A DNA stretch of 64,000 nucleotides from Hafnia alvei (GTDB lineage Bacteria; Pseudomonadota; Gammaproteobacteria; Enterobacterales; Enterobacteriaceae): contig NZ_OZ061315.1 of the NCBI RefSeq assembly GCF_964063325.1, positions 2,418,001-2,482,000 on the forward strand, in the 5' to 3' direction. Numbering within the stretch: the first letter of the stretch is position 1; the number at the start of each line of letters is the position of its first letter. This document shows positions 23,938-33,372 of the stretch, piece after piece. The position numbers and the translations under genes are program-made. The notes under the pieces are model-generated. The model did no database searches, was not told the DNA's origin, and saw only the letters and a program-made list of their open reading frames with translations.

Positions 23938-25428
23938 CTAGCATTCGCCATCAAATTCCACGCAGGTCTCACTTTCAGGCTTTAATTTTGCCGGAATGAG
24001 CCACGCAGTGACTAAAGCAAACAACGACAATATTGCCGCGACGATAAACACCCAATGGATAGATGCCGCCACCTGAGTCGTTAAATTGACCATATTGGCA
24101 TCTGGCTGTATGCCACTCTGGTGCATGCTCATGAGTTTCTGGACCGGATCATGGATATCCGGCAAGCGCCAATCGAGGTTGAGATTGAGCGTCGCACCTA
24201 AAATGGCAGTGCCAAGCGCTGAACCTAGCATACGGGTGAACACCGTTGATGCGGTGGCAATTCCTCGCATATTAGCGGGCGCAACATTCTGTACCGAAAC
24301 CAGAAATGTGGTATTGGTCATCCCCATACCGCAGCCAATCACAAAGGCAGCCACTCTCCCCCATAGCAAGCCACTATCCGGCTGCTGCATGAGTAAAATG
24401 AAGCTTCCGGCGATAAGCAGAAAGCTGCCTAACATTGCTGTCGTACGATAGGACGTTAGCGACATCATCCGCCCGCTAAGGGTACTAGCCAACGGCCAGC
24501 CGATTGACATCATGGCTAACGTGGTGCCCGCCTCTAACGGCGTTCCCCCCATCACGCCCTGCACAAACGTAGGCAGAAATGCGGCAACGCCCATCATGGA
24601 TGCGCCGACAATAAGCCCGCCAATATTACCCGCGACGATCACGTTATTCCGCCAGAGCGCCAACGGGAATAAGGGCTCGGGGGCTTTTTTCTCTTGCCGT
24701 AGCAGAAAATAAGCTGCGACGACAAAGAGTAATAGCAACGGAAACACCCAGTACTTCAGTATATCGGCCTGTAAGAGCGCAACCAGCAACGAGGCCACCG
24801 CGATAGTTAGCCAACACGTACCGGCAAAATCGATAGGATGCTGCCGTGGATGTACCGTTTCGGGGAAATAGCGCCACAGCAGATACATCGCCGTGATACC
24901 AATAGGAACGTTAACCCAGAAAACCAGTGCCCAGTTGAAGTGCTGAACAATAAACGCCCCCATCAACGGGCCTACGATAGCCGATACGCCCCAGACGCTA
25001 GAGAGATAACCCTGTATTTTTGGACGTTCCGCCGGTGAATAGATATCTGCAACGATGGTGAATGCAATCGGGGTGATCGCCCCTGCGCCCATCCCCTGAA
25101 TCGCACGGAAAACGATCATCCACAGCATATTGTGAGAAAAACCGCACAGCACCGAACCCAATAAAAAAAGCGAGGCGCCGATATAGAACATCCGCTTGCG
25201 ACCATAAAGATCGGCGAGTCGACCATAGATAGGAATTGAAATGGCCTGTGTTAATAGATATGCAGCAAATACCCAGCCCAGCAGTGAGAAACCGCCTAAG
25301 TCACCAATAATCGTGGGCATGGCCGTCGACACTATCGTTACCTCAATAGCCGCCATAAAGGTCGCTAACATACACGCGGTTAGCACAATGCCTCGATGTA
25401 AATATTGCTGTTCTACCTGCTCAACCAT
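23938..25428 (-). CDS. DHA2-family (14-TM) MFS drug exporter
   Basis: 496 residues with about 14 hydrophobic segments. Motif A is GRLADLYGRKRMF, and motif C-like GVSAIVGPLMGAFI lies in TM5. The segment GWVFAAYLLTQAISIPIYG is typical of EmrB/MdtD-type DHA2 proton antiporters, which export drugs or toxic compounds. No regulator or adaptor gene is adjacent. The upstream region has a 13-bp dyad GTGACATTGTCAC of the kind bound by TetR-family repressors, suggesting inducible expression. Substrate unknown. Confidence 0.87.
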   Translation of the reverse strand: MVEQVEQQYLHRGIVLTACMLATFMAAIEVTIVSTAMPTIIGDLGGFSLLGWVFAAYLLTQAISIPIYGRLADLYGRKRMFYIGASLFLLGSVLCGFSHNMLWMIVFRAIQGMGAGAITPIAFTIVADIYSPAERPKIQGYLSSVWGVSAIVGPLMGAFIVQHFNWALVFWVNVPIGITAMYLLWRYFPETVHPRQHPIDFAGTCWLTIAVASLLVALLQADILKYWVFPLLLLFVVAAYFLLRQEKKAPEPLFPLALWRNNVIVAGNIGGLIVGASMMGVAAFLPTFVQGVMGGTPLEAGTTLAMMSIGWPLASTLSGRMMSLTSYRTTAMLGSFLLIAGSFILLMQQPDSGLLWGRVAAFVIGCGMGMTNTTFLVSVQNVAPANMRGIATASTVFTRMLGSALGTAILGATLNLNLDWRLPDIHDPVQKLMSMHQSGIQPDANMVNLTTQVAASIHWVFIVAAILSLFALVTAWLIPAKLKPESETCVEFDGEC

Positions 25429-25537
25429 GCTGCCTCGCGAAAAAGCGAATAGAAATTTAGCTCAACACCTTACCATGAATATCTAGGCTAATAGTGTGAA
25501 CTCTCGAAGAGAGAATAGGACTGAGATGAATACAAAA

Positions 25538-25550
25538 GTGACATTGTCAC
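25538..25550. promoter_or_regulatory. TetR-type operator candidate upstream of the MFS gene
   Basis: GTGACATTGTCAC is a perfect dyad about 110 bases before the MFS start. Nearly the same sequence occurs at 49578-49592 upstream of a TRAP binding-protein gene, suggesting one repressor for both. Confidence 0.5.
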
Positions 25551-25592
25551 CTATAAGCTAAAATGATTTTTGATTGATTGCTGTTTCCTATC

Positions 25593-25625
25593 TCAATGAT
25601 AGGCGCTACCGGCCCCTATCATTGA
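25593..25625. repeat. 11-bp inverted repeat in the yhjA upstream region
   Basis: TCAATGATAGG (25593-25603) and CCTATCATTGA (25615-25625) are perfect arms around an 11-base GC-rich centre. The right arm overlaps the FNR-like box. It could be an operator or a terminator-like hairpin for reading from the left. Confidence 0.55.
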
Positions 25626-25635
25626 TGATTGTCAA
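25622..25635 (+). promoter_or_regulatory. FNR box upstream of the cytochrome c peroxidase gene
   Basis: TTGATGATTGTCAA matches the FNR consensus TTGAT-N4-ATCAA at 9 of 10 positions. E. coli yhjA is known to be FNR-activated, which supports the call. Confidence 0.7.
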
Positions 25636-25747
25636 CAAACACACGGGATACAACACGCACCATGGATAAGCCAAATTTTGGCCCTCTGAGGGTTGTGTAC
25701 CCAGCGTTGGCGCAGCCCGAATTCATGCTCTGAAATGGAGTTTTAAC

Positions 25748-27136
25748 ATGAAAAAAATAACAAAACTTTTGGGAATTGCAGCCACTGTCGGTGTTGTTGG
25801 CTATTTAGGTCTAGTGGGATATGTCTATTACCATGATAAGCAACGAATTACGATGCCCGATCAGACTTCGCTTTTGCCACAAAATGCGGCAATACTGAAA
25901 ACCCTGAGTGTAAAAGGCTGTGATTACTGCCACACCCCATCGGCACAGCTTCCGTTTTATTCACAACTTCCCATTGCTAAGCAACTGATGGAATATGACA
26001 TCAATCTTGGCTACAAATCCTTTGATCTCACTCCTATTCGCAATAGCCTCATTAATAATACTCGCCCTCAACAGGGAGACATGACTAAAGTGGAATGGGT
26101 CATGCAGCACGACACCATGCCGCCGACTCGTTACACCGCGCTACACTGGGCTGGCGCTCTGAGTGATGAAGAGCGCTCCGGCATTTTGAACTGGGTGAAA
26201 GAACAGCGCATAAAATACTATGCCGCGAAAGATATGGCTCCGGCATTAATGAATGAACCCGTTCAACCATTGCCACGTACCCTTCCCGTTCAGGCTGATA
26301 AAGTGGCATTGGGTTTCCGCTTGTACCACGACCCGCGTTTGTCTGGCGATAATTCCATTGCTTGCGTTCATTGCCATCAGTTAGGGGCCGGCGGCGCTGA
26401 TGGCCGACAAACCTCCATTGGCGTAGGCGGTGAAGTTGGCCCAATCAATGCGCCAACGGTATTTAACGCGGTGTTTAACATTGAGCAATTCTGGGATGGC
26501 AGAGCGCCAGATTTACAAAAACAGGCTGGTGGCCCGCCGCTTAACCCAATCGAAATGGCGTCCAAGTCATGGGATGAAATCACTGGCAAGCTCAACCAAG
26601 ATTCTCTTTTCAAACAGCAATTTACAGCGGTTTACTCCGAAGGTTTTACCGGTGATACCATCACCGATGCGATTGCCGAATTCGAGAAAACGCTTATTAC
26701 ACCCGACAGTCCGTTTGACCGCTATCTTCGCGGCGATGATAAAGCGCTAACCGCCCAGCAAATGCATGGATATCAGCTCTTTAAAGATAATAAATGTGCT
26801 ACCTGCCACACGGGGAAAATACTCGGCGGTCAGGCTTTTGAACCTCTAGGGCTGAAGCAGAATTTTGCTTTTGGCAAGGTGACCAGCGCGGATATTGGCC
26901 GACTTAATGTGACTCAAGGGGAACGCGATCGTTTCCGGCAGAAAGTGCCAACGCTGCGCAATGTTGCTCTGACGGCACCTTATTTCCATCGTGGTGACGT
27001 ACCCACGCTGGATGAAGCGGTGAAGCTGATGCTGAAATATCAGGTTGGAACCTCGTTACCACAGAAAGACGTGGATGATATTGTGGCGTTCCTTGAGTCG
27101 CTAAACGGCGTTTATACCCCTTATCCCATTCATTAA
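25748..27136 (+). CDS. yhjA: Tri-heme cytochrome c peroxidase (YhjA/Ccp)
   Basis: 462 residues. An N-terminal membrane anchor (about 7-28) is followed by three heme-binding CxxCH motifs: CDYCH in an N-terminal extra domain, then CVHCH and CATCH of the di-heme peroxidase. INAPTVFNAVFNIEQFWDGRAPDLQKQAGGPP and VPTLRNVALTAPYFHRG are typical of bacterial CcpA/MauG-like enzymes. The extra N-terminal heme domain identifies the YhjA type, a quinol-linked peroxidase that uses hydrogen peroxide as electron acceptor without oxygen. The length agrees with E. coli (465). An FNR box lies 113 bases upstream. Confidence 0.93.
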   Translation: MKKITKLLGIAATVGVVGYLGLVGYVYYHDKQRITMPDQTSLLPQNAAILKTLSVKGCDYCHTPSAQLPFYSQLPIAKQLMEYDINLGYKSFDLTPIRNSLINNTRPQQGDMTKVEWVMQHDTMPPTRYTALHWAGALSDEERSGILNWVKEQRIKYYAAKDMAPALMNEPVQPLPRTLPVQADKVALGFRLYHDPRLSGDNSIACVHCHQLGAGGADGRQTSIGVGGEVGPINAPTVFNAVFNIEQFWDGRAPDLQKQAGGPPLNPIEMASKSWDEITGKLNQDSLFKQQFTAVYSEGFTGDTITDAIAEFEKTLITPDSPFDRYLRGDDKALTAQQMHGYQLFKDNKCATCHTGKILGGQAFEPLGLKQNFAFGKVTSADIGRLNVTQGERDRFRQKVPTLRNVALTAPYFHRGDVPTLDEAVKLMLKYQVGTSLPQKDVDDIVAFLESLNGVYTPYPIH

Positions 27137-27146
27137 TCATCTCTAG

Positions 27147-27166
27147 GCGCCGCATTTTTGCGGCGC
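27147..27166 (+). terminator. Terminator after yhjA
   Basis: GCGCCGC, loop ATTTTT, GCGGCGC, followed by GGTTTCTT. Confidence 0.8.
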
Positions 27167-27262
27167 GGTTTCTTCCTGCTGTTAAAACCCTTAAACTGCT
27201 AGCACTTTTATGCCTTAGCACGACGCAGAGCGTGCTTCTTTTTTGCTAACCCGCGGCTAAAC

Positions 27263-28555
27263 ATGACTTCACCACGCATGAAACGTCTGATTCATATGCA
27301 ACATTATCAACTGATGCTGCGCCGCTTAGCCATTGCGATGATTTTGGGGATCGCTGCAGCCACCGTTGTTTGGCTATTTCATCAATCGATGTTGAAACTC
27401 GAATGGTTATTCTTAGGCAGTCGCGGGGGAAGTCTGGTGGCCGCCGCGGCCGAGTTGCCATTATGGAGACGTTTGCTAACGCCTGCTTTAGGCGGGCTGG
27501 TTGCGGGTTCCATACTGTGGCTATTTCAGAAATATCAACACCAACGACCATCCGCCCCGACAGATTACATGGAAGCCTTCGACGCAGGCGATGGCCGTTT
27601 AGATATCTCCGCCAGCCTTGTCAAAAGCTTAGCCTCTCTAATTGTGGTATCGAGCGGAAGTGCTATCGGTCGCGAAGGCGCAATGATCCTGCTCGCGGCC
27701 CTGTTTGCATCGGTTTTTGCTCGGTTGTTTACACCACCAAAGGAATGGAAATTGTGGGTTGCCTGTGGCGCCGCCGCTGGGATGGCTAGCGCCTACCACG
27801 CGCCTTTGGCGGGGAGTTTATTTATTGCGGAGATCCTTTTTGGATCGCTAATCCTCGCCTCTCTTGGCCCGGTGGTGATCGCTGCGGTCAGTGCTCTGCT
27901 GATGAGTAATCTGCTTAACGGTGGGCAAGAAACCCTGTATCAGGTACAAATTCTGGTCGCACCGTGGCCAGTACAGTATTTATTGATGGCGTTGATGGGT
28001 GTGGTAGCGGGCTTTGCGGGGCCACTATTTCTTTCATTAATGCAATACAGCAGCCATTTCTTTCAACACCTACGCCTTCCTCCGCCGCTGCAGCTCGCGC
28101 TTGGTGGTCTGATCGTCGGTGGATTATCAATCATTTTTCCCGAGGTTTGGGGAAATGGTTACAGCGTAGTGCAATCGTTACTCTCTGCCCCGCCGGGTGC
28201 CTTACTCATTGGGGCGATTTTGCTTTGTAAACTGGTTGCGATACTGGCCAGCAATGGCTCAGGCGCTCCCGGAGGTGTATTTACCCCAACGCTGTTTATC
28301 GGCGCCGCGCTAGGTGCTTTTGTCGGGCAACTATTTGCGCACTGGCCGGGAATGGGCGAACACATTGCACTATTGATGGCGCTGACCGGCATGGCAACGC
28401 TGTTGGCTGCAACCACGCATGCGCCGGTGATGTCTGCGCTCATGGTGTTTGAGATGACGGGAGAATATACGTTGCTACCGGGATTATTGCTGGCCTGCGT
28501 GATGGCAACAACCCTGTCACGCTGGCTGCGGACAGGGTCAGTTTACGGCAAATAG
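27263..28555 (+). CDS. clcB: ClC-type chloride channel/transporter ClcB
   Basis: Up to 430 residues with about 10-12 membrane segments. ClC signatures: SSGSAIGREGAMILLAAL (GREGP-like), GAAAGMASAYHAPLAGSLFIAEILFG, GNGYSVVQSLL and GSGAPGGVFTPTLFIGAALGA (GxFxP). Strongly similar to E. coli ClcB, which aids extreme acid resistance by moving chloride. Alignment suggests translation may begin at the in-frame ATG at 27296 rather than 27263; neither has a clear ribosome site. Convergent with bioD2, 6 bases apart. Confidence 0.92.
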   Translation: MTSPRMKRLIHMQHYQLMLRRLAIAMILGIAAATVVWLFHQSMLKLEWLFLGSRGGSLVAAAAELPLWRRLLTPALGGLVAGSILWLFQKYQHQRPSAPTDYMEAFDAGDGRLDISASLVKSLASLIVVSSGSAIGREGAMILLAALFASVFARLFTPPKEWKLWVACGAAAGMASAYHAPLAGSLFIAEILFGSLILASLGPVVIAAVSALLMSNLLNGGQETLYQVQILVAPWPVQYLLMALMGVVAGFAGPLFLSLMQYSSHFFQHLRLPPPLQLALGGLIVGGLSIIFPEVWGNGYSVVQSLLSAPPGALLIGAILLCKLVAILASNGSGAPGGVFTPTLFIGAALGAFVGQLFAHWPGMGEHIALLMALTGMATLLAATTHAPVMSALMVFEMTGEYTLLPGLLLACVMATTLSRWLRTGSVYGK

Positions 28556-28561
28556 GCGGCG

Positions 28562-29227
28562 CTATTTGAGAGGAGAAAGATCGATATACTTAGACAGATC
28601 TTTTTCCTCTGGACGGAACAGGTAAGGGATTTCGCCTAGCTGTGGCCCAGGCAACTTTTGGCGTAACGCTTCTAACGTTTCGGCATAATGCGAAAGCCCA
28701 GGGTTAATTCGGTTTGCGATCCAACCGGCAAAGGGTAAACCATCATTAATGATGGCCTGCGCAGTCAGAATGGCGTGGCTGATGCAACCAAGCTTGATAC
28801 CCACCACCAAAATCACGGGCAGTTGCTCTTGCACAACCCATTCAGACAATGGGCGCAAATCGTGCATTAAAACACGCCAGCCGCCGGTCCCCTCAACCAC
28901 TAAATGCGCTGATTTACCGCTTAGGTTTTGCAGCCCGCGGCTCATCAAACTGTAATCCAATGGCTCGCCGGTATAGGCGTTCGCAATTTCTTCCTGCAAC
29001 GTTATCGGGTTTACTTCATCATAATTCAATGGGATAGAAGAAGACGCCTGCAATGTTAACGCATCTTTATTACGCAGTCCTTGCGGGGTTTCTTCACTAC
29101 CGACGGCGATAGGCTTGTAGCCTACAGCAGTAGCACCAGAAGCATGGATGGATTGCAGTAACGCACGAGAAACGACGGTTTTACCGACTTCAGTGTCTGT
29201 TCCTGTGACAAAAACACGCTTTAACAT
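28562..29227 (-). CDS. ynfK: Dethiobiotin synthetase paralogue BioD2 (YnfK)
   Basis: 221 residues: RVFVTGTDTEVGKT (P-loop), KPIAVGSE, VEGTGGWRVLM, VILVVGIKLGCISHAILTAQAI and WIANRINP, all dethiobiotin synthetase features. The enzyme forms dethiobiotin from DAPA, CO2 and ATP; the ynfK copy in E. coli is a second, poorly understood version beside clcB and mlc, as here. The ATG at 29227 is chosen because GGAG lies upstream and homologues start MLKRVFVTG; the open frame extends 19 codons further. Confidence 0.9.
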   Translation of the reverse strand: MLKRVFVTGTDTEVGKTVVSRALLQSIHASGATAVGYKPIAVGSEETPQGLRNKDALTLQASSSIPLNYDEVNPITLQEEIANAYTGEPLDYSLMSRGLQNLSGKSAHLVVEGTGGWRVLMHDLRPLSEWVVQEQLPVILVVGIKLGCISHAILTAQAIINDGLPFAGWIANRINPGLSHYAETLEALRQKLPGPQLGEIPYLFRPEEKDLSKYIDLSPLK

Positions 29228-29455
29228 GAATGATACTCCGGAGAATCTCCGATAAAAAAAACCAAAAAATTGGCGGAACGACAATTTCCTTCCGCCATCA
29301 ACAATAATGAAAAGTCTAGGCGAAGCGGTAAAGCTGCAGCTTGCGTTAGCTCAATATTTTGTTTAACGAGGTGACAATTTCATGAAAAACCGGCATCTGT
29401 ACCAAATTAGAGGTATGAATTAGAAAGGAATTTAGCCAAATACGTGCAGTTCCTG

Positions 29456-30676
29456 CTAGCCCTGCAGCAGCTGAACCAACAATGAACCATTGTAAAGTGC
29501 TTCTTTGACTAATGCGGCCGCAGGCATGGTGCCATTATTGCGAAAGCGCGTAGCCTCAACGCTCAGTCCCTGCGCATAATAAGGTAAAGACTGTTGCTGA
29601 ATTGCCGCATTGATAGAGGGAAAGAGAACCGCGCTGGCTTGATTAAGCGGTGAGCCAATCAGGATTTTTTCGGGGTTAAACAGGTTCACCATAATGGCGA
29701 GAATTCGTCCCACGTTGTTACCCACGCTGCTGATAATATCCTTCGACAGCTGATCGCCCTGCATAGCGGCCTGACAGATAGCATCAATTGTGATCGGCGC
29801 GTTATGCAGCAAAGACGATGGCGAAAGCGGTAACCGCTGCTCGGCTAATTCAAGAATATGCCCAAGCCCTGCAACCGTCTCCAAACAGCCATGATTACCG
29901 CAATAACACTGCTTGCCATAAGGATCGACCTGCGTATGACCAATCTCCACCACGCTATGACGACCACCGTTTAACAAGCGACCATCGGTAATCACACCGG
30001 CACCCACATCATGATCGATAACTACCTGCAGCATATTTCTACAGTTTTCACCGGCACCGAACAGCGATTCTGCCATCGTCCATGCGCAGATATCGTGCTG
30101 AAGAAACACCGGTAGACCGGTATGCTGTTCCAACTCGACGCCCAGCGGCATATCACACACATCGGCATAAAAAGGCATGCGATGAACCATACCCTTCGCC
30201 GAATTAATCAATCCGGGAAGCGTAATGGCGATAGCCGTTAGTCGCTCTAGCTGATGCTGATGGCGGATAAAGAACTGATCAATTTCATTGATGATACGTT
30301 CTAGCAATGGTTGGTCTGCCTGTGCAGGCAATTCAACGTCTTCTTCAGCCACTAATTTACTGCTGAGGTCGCGCAGCGCCAGCGTCATCACACCATGACC
30401 CACACGAACGCAGAGATAATGCCAAGCCACAGTGTCGAGAATTAGGCCGACGGCAGGACGTCCACGACTGCCAACGTCTTGAAATTCGGTTTCTTGCACC
30501 AGATGCGCTTCAAGCAGTTCACGCACAATTTTAGTGATGCTTGCGGGCGCAAGCTGTGCGCGTTTAGAAAGTTCAATGCGGGAAATTTGGCCATGCTGAT
30601 CAATAAGACGGTATACCGCCCCAGCATTTATCTGCTTGATTTGATCAATATGTCCCGGCTGGCTTTCAGCTATCAC
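29456..30676 (-). CDS. mlc: Mlc, glucose-responsive ROK repressor
   Basis: 406 residues, near-identical in plan to E. coli Mlc. An N-terminal HTH (GAVYRLIDQHGQISRIELSKRAQLAPASITKIVRELLEAHLV) precedes a ROK kinase-like domain with VIDHDVGAGVITDG and the zinc motif CYCGNHGCLETVAG. Mlc represses ptsG, manX, malT and ptsHI, and is sequestered by unphosphorylated PtsG. The GTG at 30674-30676 is chosen: it aligns with the E. coli start (VIAESQPGHIDQIKQ versus MVAENQPGHIDQIKQ) and has GGGAGTAGG upstream. A 47-codon longer frame is ignored. Confidence 0.95.
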   Translation of the reverse strand: MIAESQPGHIDQIKQINAGAVYRLIDQHGQISRIELSKRAQLAPASITKIVRELLEAHLVQETEFQDVGSRGRPAVGLILDTVAWHYLCVRVGHGVMTLALRDLSSKLVAEEDVELPAQADQPLLERIINEIDQFFIRHQHQLERLTAIAITLPGLINSAKGMVHRMPFYADVCDMPLGVELEQHTGLPVFLQHDICAWTMAESLFGAGENCRNMLQVVIDHDVGAGVITDGRLLNGGRHSVVEIGHTQVDPYGKQCYCGNHGCLETVAGLGHILELAEQRLPLSPSSLLHNAPITIDAICQAAMQGDQLSKDIISSVGNNVGRILAIMVNLFNPEKILIGSPLNQASAVLFPSINAAIQQQSLPYYAQGLSVEATRFRNNGTMPAAALVKEALYNGSLLVQLLQG

Positions 30677-30825
30677 CGACCTACTCCCGCTTATTTTTCG
30701 CGCTTCTAAATAAATATTAACGCTATGGTGTCGGTTTTGAGTAAACCCGTCAACTATTTGATTCGTTATGTGATTTAGTGCACAAATAAGCCCAGCAATG
30801 GTCGATTTTAGCAGCAATTATTTAT

Positions 30826-31722
30826 CTATGGTTGAGCAATCATTAAATTTATCAATGCCGTCGCCTGTGCGCTCAAAGGCCTATTTTTACTGTACGCTAA
30901 CCAGATCTCCGTAAATGCTGTTTCCTCATCTAAGTATCTATAGCAAACACCATCCACCTTAATTCGCGTAAACGACGCGGGTAAAATAGACACCCCAAGC
31001 CCTGCGGATACCAACCCGACAATCGTCATCGCTTCCCCCACTTCTTGCGTGATATACGGTGTGATCCCCGCATTTTTCAGCAGCGTTAATATTTCATCGT
31101 GCAGTGCCGTTCCCACTTCTCTAGAAAAAAAGACAAAGGGCTGATTCGCCAAATCGCTAAACTTCAATCGCTCTCGCCCAGACGTTGCCAAAGGGTGATT
31201 CTGGTGTAATACCGCAACCAAAGGCTCACGCAGCAAAAGTTGATGAGTCAGCGTTTCGGGTAATCGCGTGTTACGCATCACGCCAATGTCGAGCTTTCCC
31301 TCTAACAGCGGCTCAATCTGCTGCTTAGTGTTCACCTCGCGCATTTGCATGTGAACCAAAGGAAAACGCTGCCGAAAAATAAACAGACTGCTAGCAACCA
31401 AACTGATAAAAGGAGCGGATGAGGTAAAGCCAATCTTCAAATTACCTAATTCACCTCGATGTGCTCGCGCGGCATTTTCTGCAGCCTGCGAAAGATGCTC
31501 CACAATTTCGTAGCACTCTTTTAGGAAGAGTTCTCCTGCTTGCGTGAGGCTGACATTTCGGTTGTTTCTTTCTAAAAGCCGAGCGCCCACTTCCACTTCA
31601 AGCGACTGAATTTGTTGGCTCAATGGCGGCTGAGAGATATTTAAACGCTCTGCTGCACGTCCAAAATGACACTCTTCAGCAACGGCAATAAAGTATTTGA
31701 GATGTCTAATTTCTATACGCAT
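30826..31722 (-). CDS. ynfL: LysR-family regulator YnfL
   Basis: 298 residues. The N-terminal winged HTH is MRIEIRHLKYFIAVAEECHFGRAAERLNISQPPLSQQIQSLEVEVGARLLERN; the co-inducer domain runs from about 90 (LKIGFTSSAPF). Position between mlc and a divergent MFS gene matches E. coli ynfL-ynfM. It probably controls the divergent transporter through the 168-bp AT-rich intergenic region; the inducer is unknown. C-terminal end lies 150 bases from the mlc start. Confidence 0.88.
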   Translation of the reverse strand: MRIEIRHLKYFIAVAEECHFGRAAERLNISQPPLSQQIQSLEVEVGARLLERNNRNVSLTQAGELFLKECYEIVEHLSQAAENAARAHRGELGNLKIGFTSSAPFISLVASSLFIFRQRFPLVHMQMREVNTKQQIEPLLEGKLDIGVMRNTRLPETLTHQLLLREPLVAVLHQNHPLATSGRERLKFSDLANQPFVFFSREVGTALHDEILTLLKNAGITPYITQEVGEAMTIVGLVSAGLGVSILPASFTRIKVDGVCYRYLDEETAFTEIWLAYSKNRPLSAQATALINLMIAQP

Positions 31723-31890
31723 AGGCTAATTAATATCTTAAACGTCTTATTTTCATTTATTAATATATTAGACAATATATTCGGGGATACCTATGCTGAA
31801 TTTATATCAGCCATTGTGACCTGCCGCACATAATATGGGCAAGCAGAGCTGATGAACCGTTTTACCCGATATTTTCGGTAAGGATACAGA

Positions 31891-33186
31891 TTGGAAATCC
31901 CTCCGGCAGAAACAATGCCGCCTCGCATTGATTCAACCTCAAATGCGCTTGTTGTGTCGCCTGTAGCACCAACGCGCCGCGCGCTAAACAAACTTCCGTA
32001 TATTGAACGTGGCCAACCCCAGTTTATCCGCGTGACTCTGGCGCTATTCTCCGCAGGCCTGGCAACCTTTGCCCTACTTTACTGTGTGCAACCGATTCTT
32101 CCTGTTCTATCGCACGATTTTGGTATTTCGCCGGCCAGCAGTAGCCTGTCACTTTCGGTCTCTACAGGGCTGCTTGCCGTTGGCCTGATGTTCACGGGCC
32201 CGTTATCAGACGCCATTGGGCGCAAGCAGGTGATGGTTACCGCGCTATTGATGGCAGCAATATGCACATTAATTTGTTCAATGATGACCAGCTGGCACGG
32301 TATTTTAGTGATGCGCGCGCTGGTTGGACTTTCTTTAAGCGGCGTTGCCGCAGTAGCCATGACCTATCTCAGCGAGGAGATAGATCCTGCCGTAGTCGCA
32401 TTTTCGATGGGGCTGTACATCAGCGGTAACTCGATTGGTGGAATGAGCGGTCGTTTAGTCAGCGGCGTTCTGACTGATTTCTTCTCTTGGCGTATCGCGG
32501 TGGCAATTATTGGTTTGTTTGCCCTCGCCGCCGCGTTTATGTTTTGGAAAATCCTGCCTGCGTCGAAACACTTCAGGGCCACGCCCCTCCGCCCTAGGAC
32601 ATTGTTGATTAACTTTCGACTGCATTGGCATGATAAAGGCCTACCGCTACTTTTTGCTGAAGGCTTTCTGCTGATGGGAAGCTTCGTCACGCTGTTTAAC
32701 TATATTGGGTATCGGCTGCTCGGCACGCCGTACTCTCTCAGCCAGGCGCTGGTCGGGTTGCTATCGGTCGTTTACCTGACAGGCTCATACAGTTCGCCTA
32801 AAGCCGGAGCGTTAACCAGCAAATTTGGTCGGGGGCCAGTGCTGACCGTTTCGATTCTTATTATGTTGATTGGGCTGTTGATTACGCTTTTTGCCCCACT
32901 GACCACCATTTTTATTGGCATGATGCTGTTTACTGCGGGCTTCTTTGCCGCTCATTCTGTGGCAAGCAGCTGGATTGGACGCCGCGCCCGCCGCGCTAAA
33001 GGCCAAGCATCATCACTCTACCTGTTCTGTTATTATGTCGGTTCTAGCGTGGCCGGTACTCTCGGTGGCGTGTTCTGGAATAACTATGGCTGGAACGGCA
33101 TCGTAATTTTCCTTAGCGTAATGCTGGTTTTGGCACTGTGGATCAGTCGAGCACTAAAAAGATTGCCTGAAGCAAAGAGAATTTAA
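31891..33186 (+). CDS. ynfM: MFS transporter YnfM
   Basis: 431 residues, about 12 membrane helices after a ~40-residue soluble N-terminus. Motif A is GPLSDAIGRKQVM and motif C region GNSIGGMSGRLVSG. The DHA1-type family was recently linked in E. coli to arabinose/drug-like efflux, but the substrate is uncertain. The start is TTG at 31891 with AAGGATAC 8 bases upstream; an ATG at 31915 is an alternative. Divergent from ynfL. A strong hairpin follows. Confidence 0.87.
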   Translation: MEIPPAETMPPRIDSTSNALVVSPVAPTRRALNKLPYIERGQPQFIRVTLALFSAGLATFALLYCVQPILPVLSHDFGISPASSSLSLSVSTGLLAVGLMFTGPLSDAIGRKQVMVTALLMAAICTLICSMMTSWHGILVMRALVGLSLSGVAAVAMTYLSEEIDPAVVAFSMGLYISGNSIGGMSGRLVSGVLTDFFSWRIAVAIIGLFALAAAFMFWKILPASKHFRATPLRPRTLLINFRLHWHDKGLPLLFAEGFLLMGSFVTLFNYIGYRLLGTPYSLSQALVGLLSVVYLTGSYSSPKAGALTSKFGRGPVLTVSILIMLIGLLITLFAPLTTIFIGMMLFTAGFFAAHSVASSWIGRRARRAKGQASSLYLFCYYVGSSVAGTLGGVFWNNYGWNGIVIFLSVMLVLALWISRALKRLPEAKRI

Positions 33187-33198
33187 CCCTCGAGCACC

Positions 33199-33217
33199 AT
33201 CCCCGCATGGCGGGGAT
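33199..33217 (+). terminator. Hairpin after ynfM
   Basis: ATCCCCGC, loop ATG, GCGGGGAT. No T-run follows, so this may be a weak terminator or 3'-stabilising stem. Confidence 0.6.
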
Positions 33218-33336
33218 TCCGACAGACGACATCAATACTCCCCTTCGTTACTAAGCTCTTTCTCGGTTTAATAGGTAACGCTATCGCTTGAAATGTCATA
33301 GTGGCTACAGACAACGATTAGGGAATAACATACAAT

Positions 33337-33353
33337 GTATGTTGTAACTAAAT
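33337..33353 (+). promoter_or_regulatory. Ter (replication fork trap) site in the tus promoter
   Basis: GTATGTTGTAACTA (33337-33350) followed by AAT is the conserved Ter core, identical over the core to E. coli TerB. It lies 20 bases before the tus start, as in E. coli, where Tus bound to TerB represses its own gene. The G-C base at position 6 required for fork locking is present. An 8-bp-arm palindrome (AACATACA/TGTATGTT, 33327-33343) overlaps the left side. Confidence 0.93.
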
Positions 33354-33372
33354 TATTGTGGTAGGAAAAACC

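Noticed and set aside
25538..25550. SmvR operator for an SmvA exporter
   Set aside because: The exporter's sequence does not match SmvA at its N-terminus, so I kept the more general TetR-type description.
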